From assembly GCA_951640165.1 (NCBI GenBank), contig OX621260.1, positions 11,674,001 to 11,738,000 of the forward strand: a DNA stretch of 64,000 nucleotides, read 5' to 3'. Under the pieces are notes generated by a model. The model was not told the DNA's origin. It ran no database searches and was given only the letters and a program-made list of their open reading frames with translations. Both the position numbers and the translations under genes were made by a program. This DNA is from Pseudoips prasinana. Lineage: Eukaryota; Arthropoda; Insecta; Lepidoptera; Nolidae. Of this stretch, positions 11,951 through 24,146 are shown piece after piece; positions within the stretch are counted from its first letter, which is position 1; the number at the start of each line of letters is the position of its first letter.

Positions 11951-13849
11951 CTGGAATAAATACAAGATTTTAATAGTTTAGTTAGAGGGAATCTGAAAAT
12001 AGCTAAATACCTAGCTAGCTAGCAAAAGCTAGGCCTTAAGGATAACGACACTTATCAGTGAAGTTATTGACGGCGTCGGCTTTCTTAAAGCCGACCCCGC
12101 GTAACGGCAAAAGGCGAGGGCGAAGAAGAAGTCAGAGTGAATCTGTGTAGTGATCGCGGCGAATACCAGAATATCATCACCCCATCTCATCCCGTAGGGG
12201 GCGTAGAAGTCGAACCGAGGGAATATCTACCACACGACGGACAGCAGCTTCTTTCGACACTTTGTGCTTTTGCACAGGGCATACATAGAAGTGCTAATAA
12301 TATGCGCACCAGTGATGAGCACCGGGAGTATATATCATTATATACGTATCCCTTTCTTACTAAGCAAAGTGAGCAGGATAGATACAACATTAGCACGCTC
12401 TGCTTACACTAATCTAAGACTACTCACAAATAGGCAACTCTATTGAGTATTTACTAGAAAATATAGATTAAGGTATAGATAAAGGTATAGATAAAGGTAT
12501 AGATAAAGGTACTTTATGTTGAAGATAACAGCAATGTATTTTATTATTGATTATTTTAGAAAGAAAACAAAGGTTTATAATCATAGATATATTTTTGCGT
12601 GTGCGATTATAAATACTATGATGATGACACATAAGTACGTGGTTGCCAACAGAAAATACACACATCAAAATAATCTTCATGCCATTCGCCCAGATATTCA
12701 CAGAAATATAAGCGTTTAGGTTTATGTCAATTTACTTAGTAACTACTATACAAGGAAAGATGTTTTGTAAGTAGTTAATAGTATATTAAGGTATAACAGA
12801 AGGTATTAATTACGCATAAAATGATTTGAGAACAGGAAATAAAATCCAATATGTATATTGTAGCTTTATTTTGTAATTATTACGGCACGTAGCTTGAATA
12901 ATTTATAAAAACACTTGAATCTAATATTAATTTACGCTCTTGTAAGGGCCACTAGGAGAAGGGTTACCAAATGGAAATATCAAAAGTCCGGTGAAAAGCC
13001 TATAGAATAGAATAGAAATTTTATTTTTCAAGTAGCTATGACTCACATATGTTAGTAGGACTTACAGCTATGTTAGTAACATACAATATGATTACCCTGC
13101 AACCGTCATCCCCGCGACAAGCCATGGGAGACGGCACAGCAACGACTTATGTAGGCGCAGTCCAACCTACTTGCATTGTATTATCTAAATGATTCTGTCT
13201 ATATTAAGGTACGAATTCAATATTATTACTATGACGGACCTTGTGTTTATAACGACCGTTGCACTATAATGCTACCACCGGATCCCATGCGCCCCAACTG
13301 AGAACTTGCAACCAGACTGTATGGGCCACTTACCGGCCACTGACGGCCCTACGGCTCCTAGAAAGGGATGGGTGATGTTCTCGCTTTTCCAGAATGTCTC
13401 ATTGCGCCAGCCGCACCGCCTAACAACTGCGGCAGGTAATGGGCGCACTCCGCCCGCGTATTCGCGTGATTCACTTTCCCGCGCCTCCCAAGAAATGTGT
13501 TTCGTTTTCTTCCTACTCGCGCCCACATTTCGTTCCATGTAACCTTTCCTACTAGAACCTGATTTCTATTTAAATTTTTTACAGTTTCAGAATTTTCTCT
13601 CAAACGTGGAAACTTAACAATTTAAAAAAGGCCGTAGTTTAATAATTTTTAAACAGTGCGGAAGGGAAGCGGCTGTATTTTACCGAAGATTCAAAAAATC
13701 ATAGGATTGATGGATGAGTATAGCAAAATTCAGCTGCAATCCTGAGAAGATATAATCCTGATATCTCAGGACACATGTTGAGATATGGTAAATCCAGCTG
13801 GAAGCCACTGTATGCGGGTAGCGTATCACCGGCACTTGTAGATATCTTT
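11951..13849. other. Intron 1, proximal part: repeats, no exon seen
   Basis: This holds a short tandem array (aaggtatagat units, about four copies, 12476-12512). A GC-richer block at 13280-13600 reads open on both strands but shows no domain or splice logic; it is probably an old repeat. A repeat-like stretch lies at 12060-12330. Nothing else was recognised. Confidence 0.45.
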
Positions 13850-13905
13850 AAGAGTGGTTTTAGTCTGACAGTGGGCGCCTTTCGGCGGATATAATGATGA
13901 TGATG
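13850..13905 (+). repeat. RTE LINE terminal tail
   Basis: Only the last words (cagtgggcgcctttcggcgg) and an atgatgatgatga tail of the RTE LINE are present. Confidence 0.65.
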
Positions 13906-14149
13906 ATACTATACAAAAAATAAAACGGGATTTGAGAAAAACATACTATTTTAACGAAAGCGTTTAAGTGGCCGGCACGTAAACATTCAAGACGAGTGTC
14001 TTGATAGCCATGGTTTACTACGCAGTGTAATATTGATAATAGGCGGCCTTTTTCCTACTTTTACAATTTTTTATTATTATGCTGGGGGAATGTTTGCGCA
14101 TGCCACCCGCAAAAAGTGTCTACGTGTGTGGACGTCGGATTCGTAATAA

Positions 14150-14282
14150 AATAAAATAAAAAAGGTTTCTATTCACGTAAACTTTAAAAAAGCGCTTGCA
14201 AATAATCAGAACATGTTTGTGGTAATATTGTTATTATTTCTAGTTACTTATTACAGATATTTAGGTACACGGAATGTTAAAA
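14150..14282 (+). repeat. Dispersed repeat, family X, copy 2
   Basis: It shares the words cttgcaaataatcagaacat and ttaggtacacgga with the copies at 7437-7590 and 58921-59218 (inverted). Confidence 0.65.
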
Positions 14283-14326
14283 CATTTAGACAAACTTTTT
14301 TTTTACAATTTTCCGGTAGCAGCAAA

Positions 14327-14424
14327 CCCGCTGGCTCCTCTCATCAGGCGCCAAGGGAAGTTCACGGCAGGTTAGGTTTAGGTTACTAAACTTCCCTTGG
14401 CGCCTGATGAGAGGACCCAGCGGG
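14327..14424. repeat. Fold-back hairpin, 36-bp arms
   Basis: Arms at 14327-14362 and 14389-14424 are inverted copies with one mismatch (ctggctcc against the complement of ggacccag), separated by a 26-bp loop. The arms are GC-richer than the surroundings, which suggests a tiny fold-back element. Confidence 0.85.
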
Positions 14425-15454
14425 TAAGTTGCTCCAGTGCATGGTAGGCGGGCCTAGGTATAGATTCAGTCCTATATACGTTTCCTGTACTACTCTTTGA
14501 CCACCACAAGCAAAAGCTAATTAATTAATCAAATTATTATTATTTGTTGTGTTTCAAAAATCAATTTATATTCGTATAAAAGATTATACAAAAATTGGTG
14601 TGCTTATGACTGTAAAGTGAAAACTTCTTGTCGGACACTAAACGTGACTAAATGCGTGAAGCCGAGTAAACCCGATTCAGCATCACCGACCCGAGCGTGA
14701 CGATTCATTTACGTTAAGTCTTCAGGAAAAAAATCATTAAGTAATTTAACTGATACCAGAGTACCACTGATCAAGGAAGAAAAAGAAATAAAAATAGAAT
14801 GAAAAGAATAAGAAAGAAAAAAATACTACTAAATATTCGCTGCAACTGATACTGATGCTGTTCTTGATACAACTGTTAAGGACGGACACCTCAACAGTCG
14901 TATCAAGAACTAATCATTGTAAGCAATTATTATATCACTGTCTCGACATCAAAATATATCGTGTTTAAGCAATGCAGGCCGACCTTTCTATTGCTCTTCA
15001 TGTATTGCTTATAATTCGTAAAAAGAGATAGTCATATGAAATTTAGCCCCCAAAAACAGAATAATTAAAGTCTTGTAGAACTTAAAAATGGGGAGCTTTT
15101 TTATTTAATTGAAAAAAACGTGTAAAGTGGGAGTCGCACTCGCCCATGAAGGGTTCCGTAGCAGCAAGTAACATAATATGTTATTTTTTATTATATTTAA
15201 GTTGATTGAATGAAAGGTAAATTGCGGTTTATGATTTATGACGTATTAAACAAACTATAAAAATATACTACATCTCATTAAAAACAATTTTCGGTGGAAG
15301 TTTGCATGGTTAAGATGGTTAACCAGATTATTTACAAAACAGTGTTGACCTAATAAATAAAAAGAAGTCTCACAAAACTGTATAAACAGTTTGACTGCGA
15401 GATCAAAATTATTAAAATCTTTAGTAGCACTTTAAATATTAGTCTAATACATAC

Positions 15455-15790
15455 CTCAGTAAGACGTGGATTAAAAGCCATTTTCTGTACATCAACTACA
15501 ATGTTATGAAATTCTTTGCTTTTGTTAAACGCTCTCGGCAAAACGTGAAACACATGTGAAAACATTTTATTCGTCTTCTGAATATGACTATCGTGCAAAA
15601 TTATTTCGGGTAACATATCAGCTTTTTTATAAGGAATGCACTTCTTACGGCCTACGATACTTTGGCCCGGGGGGCAACATTTATAAACACAGATTTGGTT
15701 CCCGCACTCATTTTCAAATTTGGTATCCGCTTCTGTACATGTTATTATAGTTAATAACGCTAAAATTAAATTAAATATTTTATGAACCAT
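15455..15790 (-). CDS. Mth-like GPCR, alternative first exon 1a
   Basis: The 336-bp exon encodes 112 codons from the ATG to a GAG|gtatgt donor, in phase 0. Residues 1-22 form a signal peptide (a hydrophobic core around FNLILALLTIITC). The Cys-rich N-terminal Methuselah ectodomain follows: NECGNQICVYKCCPPGQ, a further Cys in KKCIPY, then a YKKAD...LHD stretch and VFHVLPR. The exon ends LTE, where Mth receptors continue with the second ectodomain half. The nearest partner is exon 2 at 11776-11950, about 3.5 kb downstream. The start is supported by the shared ACGTTACC just upstream and by the signal peptide directly after it. Reading past the donor gives only non-homologous intron sequence. Confidence 0.9.
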
Positions 15791-15892
15791 GGTAACGTGT
15801 AACTTCAGACATGCGAATTAATATAATGACTGAAGTATGAAAATGACTAAGTCTTCTCGCTTGTAACGATAAGGTTGCGCACGACTATTTAT
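15791..15892 (-). promoter_or_regulatory. Putative promoter/5'UTR of exon 1a
   Basis: On the minus strand a TATA-like GATAAATAG lies about 95 bp upstream of the ATG, followed by gcgcaaccttatcgttac. ACGTTACC sits immediately before the ATG. The same layout is present before exon 1b. Confidence 0.5.
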
Positions 15893-16920
15893 CCTTAATT
15901 ATAAACAAATATATATAAATGAATAAAATATGATACATATGTTATACAATGTATAATAATCTATACCTCATCCTACTCCTGTGTTCTTCTGTGCGCACCT
16001 CTTTTTATACAGGATGGCCAAAGTTTTAACGTTCAAACGCAAAATTTAGATACTTTATGATAAGGAGTATTCGAATCACCACCATGTATTTTCTACGATC
16101 TAGCGTTTTCAGATACTTTAAAAGTGTATGAGTTGAAACTCTAATTTTGAACTTTGAATAAATTCTAAGTCAATGCTCTGAAATGATTAGATAAACCATA
16201 CTTTTTAGTGTGTTCGGTTTAACGATGCTAATTAGTTATCACAGAAAAAAACTGAAATTGGTGTGCTTATGACTGTAAAGTGAAAACTTCTTGTCGGTCA
16301 CTAAACGTGACTAAATGCGTGAAGCCGAGGAAACCCGATTCAGCATCACCGACCCGAGCGTGACGATTCATTTACGTTAAGCCTTCAGTTGTTCAAAATA
16401 TCATTAAGTAATTTAACAGATAGTACCACTGATTAAGGAAGAAAAAAAAAATAGAATGAAAAGAATTAGAAAGAAAGAAATAAAAAATACTACTAAATAT
16501 TCGCTGCAGCTATGACTGATGATGTTCTTGATACAACTGTTAAGGACGAACACGTCAAAGTATCAAGCACATTATTATTTCAATGCCTCGGCATCAAAAT
16601 ATACCGTGTCAGCAATACAGGCCGACCTTTCTATTGCTTTGCCTGTATTGCTTTTATAAGTCATAAAAAGAGATAGAAATATTAAATTTATTAATTATTA
16701 ATTATTGCCCCCAAAAACAAGATAACTAAAATCTTGTAGAGCTTAAAAATGGGGAGCATCTTTATTTAATTTTAAAAAACCTGTTATGTGGGAGTCGGAG
16801 TCGCCGATGAAGGGTTCCGTAGCAGCAAGTAACATAATATGTTATTTTTCATTATATTTAAGTTGATTGAATGAAAGGTAAATTGAGGTTTACGATTTAT
16901 GACGTATTAAAGAAACTATA

Positions 16921-19342
16921 CAACGTGTAACAGAAAGTGTGAACGTAACTTAAGGGGGTTATAGGGTATCAGGACGGCTACCTATGGACGAAACTTCAAA
17001 CAGAAATAATCATTTTTTATTCAACTAGTAATTTATTTTTCTATCGACAACCTAAATCAACAAGTAAGATTGCCAACATTATGAACAACACTAGCAAAAC
17101 TCAGCCGCAAGGGTAATGAACCTTACCGCAAACTCTTTGGGTACCTACTACTTAGACTGTAAATAAAAAGTGTGGTTCTGTACAGTCACATAATTTATTA
17201 CACGTGTTTATTTTAAGATTCAATCAAATGTTTCACTGAATTTTTGCTCTAATTTTTAAAGGTTCCCTGTAACGACATTTTAATCATACATACAAATTTG
17301 ATAACTAGGAAAAATCACTTAATTTAATTTAAGTTGATATTCCGCAAGATGATCGATCTAGGAGAAATAAATAATTGAATTGACTTATGTAACTGCAGAT
17401 ATTTTTTTGTGTGTTAAATAGTAAGAATATTAAATTTTTCTTTCAGTATGTGAATTTAATCTGGCCGGAAACGAATAGGTACTTAATTTTTAATACAAAC
17501 TATACAAACTAACCAGATAAACACACGTGGTACGACTACTGATAAATTATGAAAAAATATGAATAATGTACTAGGCTCATATGAACATTAGGGGACATTT
17601 CGAATTCCGTCCTGATTAAGTCGCAAGGAACTCTAATACGGCGGCGAATACAAAGGATTGATGTAGGTAAATAATAAATGGTTAAATATTTTTTAATATT
17701 CATAAAAGCGGGCCCCGCGCGTGGCGGCATCTTTGAGAGACTCAAAGAAGCCGCCAGCGCGCGCCGCGCCATTTGAATGTGTTCGTGTATAACTCATTGG
17801 TCTAGCGGTAGCGTGTCAACTGCAGATAATGAAGTCCTGGGTTCAAATCCCGGGTCGGGCCAAAAAGTGATTATGGGCATAATGAAGTCCTGGGTTCAAT
17901 TCCCGGGTCGGGCCAAAAAGTGATTATGGGATTTTTCCGTAAAAAGAAATTTCTCGGTATCAGCCCGAAGTCTGGGAGTTGACGATATTACACCCCCATG
18001 CCTCGGAGAGCACATAAAGCCGTCGTTCCTGTGCCTGACCTCTTTCCGGTCGTATCGCTAGTCGTCCCATCGGATCATGAGAGTGATGGAATAGAAAATG
18101 CAGGTGCACTTTCAATTCCACCTTTAAAATTTAGAGTGATACACTCAAAATTTTCAAGGTTCCCTGTAACGACGTATTAAACATTCATACAATACATACA
18201 AATAAAAAAATATGAATAATGTACTAGGCTCATATGAACAGTAGGGGACATTTCAAATTCCGTCCTGATTATATCCAAAGTTACACTAATATGGCGGCAA
18301 AATCAAAGAGTTGATGTACGTAAATAATAAACGGATAAATATATTTTAATATTCATGAAAGGGAGCCGCGCGCGTCGTCGATACCTAGGCGGCTCTTTTG
18401 AGTGGACTCAAAGACGCCGCCAAAGGGGCCGCGTTCGAAGAAAGCCGCCAAATTTATCAAATATTGTGCATTTTTCACTTATTTAAAAATATTAAAATGA
18501 TCAGTTGTTCGTAAACTGCTGTCTATTTAGGTCGTGTTTAGTTACTAAATCATCTAAAATGTCGTTTAGTAATGAGTAAAGTGTTCCGCGAAATCCTTAA
18601 CTATGTCGTTTAGTGATCGTAATAATTTTGAAAATTTCGTGCATACATCTATGAAAGAATAGCCTCAGACGCGCACGTGATAATGAGGAATCATAGGTCA
18701 TAGAATTTAAGGCTGTTTAATTACGAGGAACCTATGTCGTGAAGGGTGCAGTGTCGCGATGGAGGCCACGCCTCTTTATAACTAAGAAACATGAAAGCTT
18801 TACGATTCTATGAATATGTTGTACATGAGAGAGACTCGTGTTAGTTGGCAAGTCTTAGAGTTAAGCTTTCGGTGTCGGTGCAGATTTTAGTGAACGTGAA
18901 ATAATGAAATTCTTCCATCAGTACTGAAAAAAACTTCAACTAGAAGTTAAACTATAAAAAGATTCTCGTAATGTGTTTGTGTATCACGTACTTATACGAT
19001 GTAAAGTATCCAATAGCTATTCAGCAGTGCTATAAATAAAAACATAACTCGAAAATAAAACAAAATATGTGTAGTGAGTGCAATCGGAATCAAACTACCA
19101 GGCGTGCATAGAAACACAGAGGAATGTTAAACAATTTCTAGCGTAAATCAGAATCAGCTGTGTGTTAGTACGGATGTTCGTTATATCGATAAAAATACTT
19201 GTCTATATATTGAATGGTATATTATTTTACGATCAAGATTAAAATGATGGTATTTCGGTACCTATGAGATTTTGTGTATAGGTAGGCTTAAGGAGACCGT
19301 ATATGCCCCTTAAGTAACGTTCACTCTTTCTGTTACACGTTG
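16921..19342. mobile_element. Composite TIR element (2.4 kb)
   Basis: Terminal inverted repeats of about 37 bp with two mismatches begin CAACGTGTAACAGAAAG. TATA flanks both ends (16917-16920 and 19343-19346). The empty site is seen in duplication unit 1 near 15260, which confirms it is an insertion. No transposase was recognised. It carries an internal direct duplication of about 175 bp (17552-17725 and 18206-18380) and a tRNA-derived SINE. Confidence 0.8.
17797..18110 (+). repeat. tRNA-derived SINE inside the TIR element
   Basis: The tRNA-like head has box A-like ggtctagcggtagc and box B-like gggttcaaatcccg. A stretch of about 45 bp (ataatgaagtcctgggttca...) is directly repeated. The body carries ccgtaaaaagaaatttctcg and cacccccatgcctcgg. 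This is a SINE, not a tRNA gene, because the head lacks a full cloverleaf and is continuous with the body. Confidence 0.75.
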
Positions 19343-19391
19343 TATACTACATCTCATTAAAACCAATTTTCGGTGGAAGTTTGCATGGTAA

Positions 19392-21240
19392 TGTACATCG
19401 TATATTTTTTTTTATTTTAGAAGTTTCTCTTATTTTAGAAGTAACAGGGTGGGGATACATTTATCTCTCGCGCAAATTATTCAGTTTATAAAAAAATTAT
19501 ATGAGAAAACTCACTATAATTTTTGAAGACCTATCCATAGATACTAGACATGTATGGTTTTTGTGAAAAAAAAAATTGGTTTCAGTTCTAAGTATAACCC
19601 CAAAAATTATTTTTTTTCTGTTTCTAATTTCTGTGAAGATTAATGATAGATAATGCGGTATTTTTCTGTGAAATGCTTAATGCGGTTCACCTTACCAAGT
19701 TTCAACAGTATAGTTCTTATAGACAGACATGATGAATCGATAAAGGTTCCGTTTTTTGCCACACTTGGCTACGGACACCTAAAACGGTATACATACAAAA
19801 ATATGTTCCAATTAAAAAATTATACAGCCGTGTGTTTCCTGTTAAGAGGAAATTATAAACAGGAAATTGACAATTACAATAAAAAATTTATCGTGTTTGA
19901 TTCTGCACCTGTGGGTAATTTGATTTTGTATTTTTATTTATAATAATAATAATATCTAGGGACAATCTCACACATATCATCCTAGCCCCAAACTAAGTAA
20001 AGCTTGTACTATGGATAGCAGGCGATGATATACATACTTATATAGATAGATAAATACTTAAATACATAGAAAACATCCATGACTCAGAAACAAATATTCG
20101 TGCTCATCACACAAATATTTGCACTTACCGGGATTCAAACCCAGGAACACAGCTGTTAAGTTGAAGCACCAGATAAATACATTTTTCAATGTAATTTGTG
20201 AAAAGGATCGAGTTTCATCCAACGTGGATTATAATTAATTATATCATCTAACATAATATCTAAATCTTGATTTATGATATTGAGATTTTTTCGGTCTTAC
20301 GCTTTGGTGAGTTGTTATATTGTTTATTTATCGTCCCACCACTTAGTAACTTCTCTATGAGAGATAGGAAAAAAGAAGTAACATTTACCTATCAGGTTAT
20401 CTACACGCTTGTGTACCGATTTAGTTCTTTATAAATCTTAATTTTACTTTAATTTTCTATTCTGACACCCTTTCAATGCGTTGAAATGGAACATCGACAC
20501 ACTACGATGATATTTTTTTTAATAAATACGAAACAATATAATGTTGATAATATAATGATTAATAATATGAATAAATATATAATGTTGCCAAGGAAGAACA
20601 AAAATGATTTAAATACGAACCAGATCGTATCTTGGACAGTGCTACTATGAAAATGCTCTGTTGGTAGAATAGAATACTCTTTATTGTACACCATAAAAAT
20701 AAATACAACATAGTAGGTATGTAAACAAAGTCTAATGGCATTGTTATCAGCTTAAACATTATTATTATTATTAACATCATTTGATAATGATTAAAACTTT
20801 TTTGTTACAGTTATTTTTTATGCACTTAAGTTTTATTTTTGTTCAGACGCCTAGACGCCAGCACATTCAGCTATCCCAATCTGACAAATTTATTTTGTGG
20901 GTTTCAACTTTGTCACATAAGCATAAGGTTCACTTTCAATTGGGGAAATTTGACAGATTAGGGTTGGAATAAAATGAAAATAATGAGAGAGAATATTACT
21001 TAAAAATTAATAATTAAATATTTATTAAATTTAACAAAGGTACAGACGCCAGTAGAGCTTGATCTACTGGCGTCTGTACCTTTGTAAAATTTCTTTCATT
21101 ATTTTCATTTTATTATATTATTGTATTATCTTAGTTTACTTATATGCTAATTTAAGACAGTTACGTGTTCCCTGTAAGTGAAAAAGAACTGCCCGGTATC
21201 CTTTGGCTGGAGATGCTAAAAGTTTTGTTATTTTTATTCA
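19392..21240. other. Unmatched insertion block in duplication unit 2
   Basis: This block has no counterpart in unit 1. It holds an open stretch at 19653-19943 (96 codons, no recognised domain). A minus-strand SINE-like repeat with a box B complement (gggattcaaacccagg) lies at about 19985-20165. The hairpin element lies at 20969-21113. It may be several insertions; I could not place a single pair of ends. Confidence 0.5.
20969..21113. mobile_element. Small fold-back MITE with internal perfect hairpin
   Basis: Outer inverted repeats of 18 bp (ATAAAATGAAAATAATGA and its complement) bracket a perfect 22-bp hairpin. Its arms are at 21034-21055 and 21064-21085, with an 8-bp loop. About 145 bp in all, with no coding capacity. 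Confidence 0.75.
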
Positions 21241-21375
21241 TTGCGGTTAATTACATACAATGTTGACCTTATGAATTAAAAACAAAGTCTCACAAAACTG
21301 TATAAACAGTCTGACTGCGAGATAAAAATTATTAAAAATCTTTAGTAGCACTTTAAATATTAGTCTAATACATAC

Positions 21376-21711
21376 CTCAGTAAGATGCGGATTTAAAGAA
21401 ATTATCTGTACATCAACTACAATGTTATGAAATTCTTTGCTTTTGTTAAACGCCCTAGGCAAAACGTGAAACACATGTGAAAACATTTTATTCGTCTTCT
21501 GAATATGCCTATCATGTAAAATTATTTCGGGAAAAATATCAGCTTTTTTATAAGGAATGCACTTCTTAGGGCCTACTATACTTTGGCCCGGGGGGCAACA
21601 TTTATAAACACAGATTTGGTTCCCGCACTCATTTTCAAATTTGATATCCGCTTCTGTACATGTTATTATAGTTAATACCGCTAAAATTAAATTAAATATT
21701 TTATGAAACAT
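21376..21711 (-). CDS. Mth-like GPCR, alternative first exon 1b
   Basis: This 336-bp first exon is of the same build as 1a: ATG, signal peptide, NECGNQICVYKCCPPGQ Cys core, and a donor GAG|gtatgt in phase 0. It differs from 1a at about 12 of 112 residues and has no frame break. Five of the changes fall in eight residues near the exon end (VQKMAFNPR against VQIISLNPH). It lies in duplication unit 2, about 9.4 kb upstream of exon 2, with no partner exon of its own between. It is either a working alternative first exon or a still-intact duplicate. Confidence 0.87.
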
Positions 21712-21800
21712 GGTAACGTGTAACTTCAGACATACGAATTAATATAATGACTTCCCGCTTGTAACGATAAGGTAGGTACTGCGCACGGCTATATATCCTT
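21712..21800 (-). promoter_or_regulatory. Putative promoter/5'UTR of exon 1b
   Basis: A TATA-like GGATATATAG lies about 80 bp upstream of the ATG on the minus strand, and ACGTTACC stands directly before the ATG. The LTR element starting at 21812 has inserted about 20 bp beyond this TATA, so upstream control sequence has been displaced by 3.5 kb. Confidence 0.5.
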
Positions 21801-21811
21801 AATTACATATA

Positions 21812-22474
21812 TGTCGGAGATAGTTAAAAATTAAATTCGCCAACCAAGTTAGACATTTAGTTGGTACTGTACAAAACATTGTTGAGAGTATATTTTGATA
21901 TTGTAATTAGATTATAGTTGTTAAAAAACAACTGTTATAACTTCACGATAATTCCTGTTAGATTATTTGATGAATTTTAATAATTACACTATTTGGATTT
22001 AGATCCTTTTGTAAATTGTATCGAGTAAACGCGTGACGTATTTCCGTACGCCATTGAACAGAGCTGTTTGGAGGGAGTAGGAGGCGTGGCCAACCCCCAT
22101 ATAAGAGCTCGCACTGGCTTGTACAGGCAGTCTATCTTCGGATTAGACTCGAACAAGAGCTCTGCTCCCAACAGAACTGTTGGTCTACTTGGTACAGTCT
22201 TGCACTGTATATTGCATACGCGGAATTGCTGACGCGATACCCTATGCTATAGCTAAATTGCCTAGACAATACGCTATTCGGGTGGTTGTATTGCCACTAT
22301 ACGAACGTAGAATTAAGATTCTGTTCGTCTGCATTATACTTTCTTTATTTTAATTGTAATATTGTAATTGGTGTGTAAATTAATCGACCTTGTTAGTTAA
22401 TTGTGGCTATTTAATCCCAACAACATGGGAACTCCAAACCCTGACATACCGCTCTTTGACCCCCGGCTCCTACA
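21812..22474 (+). repeat. 5' LTR of element A (663 bp)
   Basis: Starts TGTCGGAGAT and ends CTCCTACA. It contains a TATA box (cccatataagag, about 22097-22108), likely the element's promoter. A 60-codon minus-strand open frame in each LTR is incidental. Confidence 0.9.
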
Positions 22475-22495
22475 TCAGAAGTGGGATAAGAACAA

Positions 22496-22990
22496 GTGCA
22501 GGTATCGCAGGCTGAGGATCCATGGCGTGCAATGTTAGAGCTTCAAAGCCGTTACATAGCCCAATTAATTGACGCTATTAGGACGCCTTCCACCCCTGCG
22601 CCTGTGATACACTTGCCCGATTTTAATCCTGATTTGCCCGATTCTAATGCTTTGGCTTGGAGTAATACCGTAGATGTTTGTCTGACCGAGAAACCACTTC
22701 AGGGCGGAGCTCTTATTATTGCTTTAAGCAAAGCCTTAAAAGGCAGTGCTGCCACATGGCTTTCCCAAATATCATACGCAGGTATGACCTGGTTAGACTT
22801 TAAGAGTCTCTTTATTTCTCATTTTGTTGTAACCGAAACTATAGCCGCTACTCTTATTAACCTCCAAAATGGCCCACCAAAAGATGGTAAGTTTATAGCT
22901 GCTTATGCTGGTCGTTTAGTTACCACACTTACTTCCAAATGGAAAACTGATTCCTCAGATAATTCTAACTCAATTGAAAGTAAGCGGATC
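22496..22990 (+). pseudogene. gag-like ORF of element A
   Basis: The ORF opens about 20 bp inside the PBS. It contains a retrotransposon-gag core (SAATWLSQISYAGMTWLDFK) after an N-terminal LPDFNPDLP stretch. A remnant of a zinc knuckle (VCHFC...ARC) follows near 23010-23045, just before the frame closes at 23083. Gag of this type forms the particle. Here the fusion to protease and RT is lost. Confidence 0.75.
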
Positions 22991-23299
22991 AGACCCGCTT
23001 CGGTGGTTTGCCACTTCTGTGTTTATCTTTTTGCACGATGTTCTAAAGATATGCGGGTGTATGTTATTTGCTTTCGAGGGTAGGTTTTAAGGTCAGTACG
23101 AGATACAGGCTCACGGCGGTGGGGGTGCAAGGGGAGCAAAACTTTCGTTACTTTTTCGATTAAACTAGCGGTTTTAGAGCTATTTGCAATTTAAGCTTGT
23201 GATAAAGAAAAGGGAACATCTAACTTAGTAGGCACATACATAGTTATTTCTGTTTTCGAATTTGATCCAATACCTAAAGTTAGTATTCCTTCGCATACT

Positions 23300-24035
23300 G
23301 TACACATTGACGTTACTGGAAGACTTAGTGGAAAAGTGATCTCAAAGAATACATCACAGTTCTTATTGATCCTTTTACAAAGTATGTCTTATTATACCAC
23401 ACTACCCAGTTCGACACTTCTAATTGTATTAAAGCTCTCAAGTCTAGTGTTTCCTTATTTGGAGCGCCTATTAGAATTGTAGCCGATAAGGGTCGTTGTT
23501 TTGCCAGCAAACACTTTAAAGAATTTTGTGATTCCCATAATATTACTTTACATTTAATAGCAACTGGATCATGTAGAGCCAATGGTCAGGTTGAACGTGT
23601 AATGAGAACGTTGAAAGGTATGCTTACCGCCGTCGAAACCAGTGAGCGATCATGGCAAGACGTGGTTGGTGATGTCCAATTAGCCCTTAATTGCACAGTC
23701 AATCGTGTTACTAAGGCTAGTCCTTTGGAATTATTGATGGGACGGGTTGCTAGACCTCTTAATTTGATGAGTATTGATGATGGAGAAATTGAAGTTAATT
23801 TATCTTATGTTAGAGAACAATCAGCTCTAGGTATAAACAAAAGTGCTCAATATGATAAAGAAAGATTTGATAAGTCTAAAGTTTTTTTTAAAATATTTTT
23901 GGTGATTTTGTCCTTATTGAGAATGAAGAGAGAAACCAAACTAAATTAGACCCAAAATTTAAAGGTCCTTATAAAATGATTGAATTATTGGATGGTGATC
24001 GATATTTGTTGAAATCTTTAAATAGTAATGTGTAA
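23300..24035 (+). pseudogene. Integrase of element A, broken
   Basis: The integrase core is readable: an Asp in the HIDVTG stretch, then VLIDPFTKYV, the second catalytic region IVADKGRCFASK, and the Glu in SCRANGQVERVM. The C-terminal part shows FKGPYKMIELLDGDRY, a GPY/F-like module. There is a frame break near the first Asp (about 23315-23335) and another near 23885-23925. It follows directly on a deletion that removed protease to RNase H. Confidence 0.8.
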
Positions 24036-24146
24036 GAAAAATGCCTGAATTTCCAGTTAGTATTATTGAGGACGTCAATGTTGACGGTGATGATAATGAT
24101 TGTTCTGTTACTGACATATCATAGCTACAATTTACAAAATGTGTTA

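Larger units (their letters stand above)
14588..16253. repeat. Tandem duplication unit, copy 1 (~1.67 kb)
   Basis: It starts at the words attggtgtgcttatgactg and ends at the words cacagaaaaaaactgaa. The same order of sequence, including a Mth first exon, restarts at 16254 and ends at about 25672 once insertions are removed. Unit 1 is uninterrupted and contains exon 1a with its promoter. Confidence 0.85.

Noticed and set aside
13272..13603. Open frames on both strands in a GC-richer block
   Set aside because: No domain, no splice signals, and equal openness on both strands. Probably an old repeat.
17797..17870. Possible tRNA gene
   Set aside because: Box A and box B are good, but no complete cloverleaf was seen and the sequence runs into a SINE body.
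19653..19943. 96-codon plus-strand ORF
   Set aside because: No recognised domain or splice context in an insertion block; kept only as a note.
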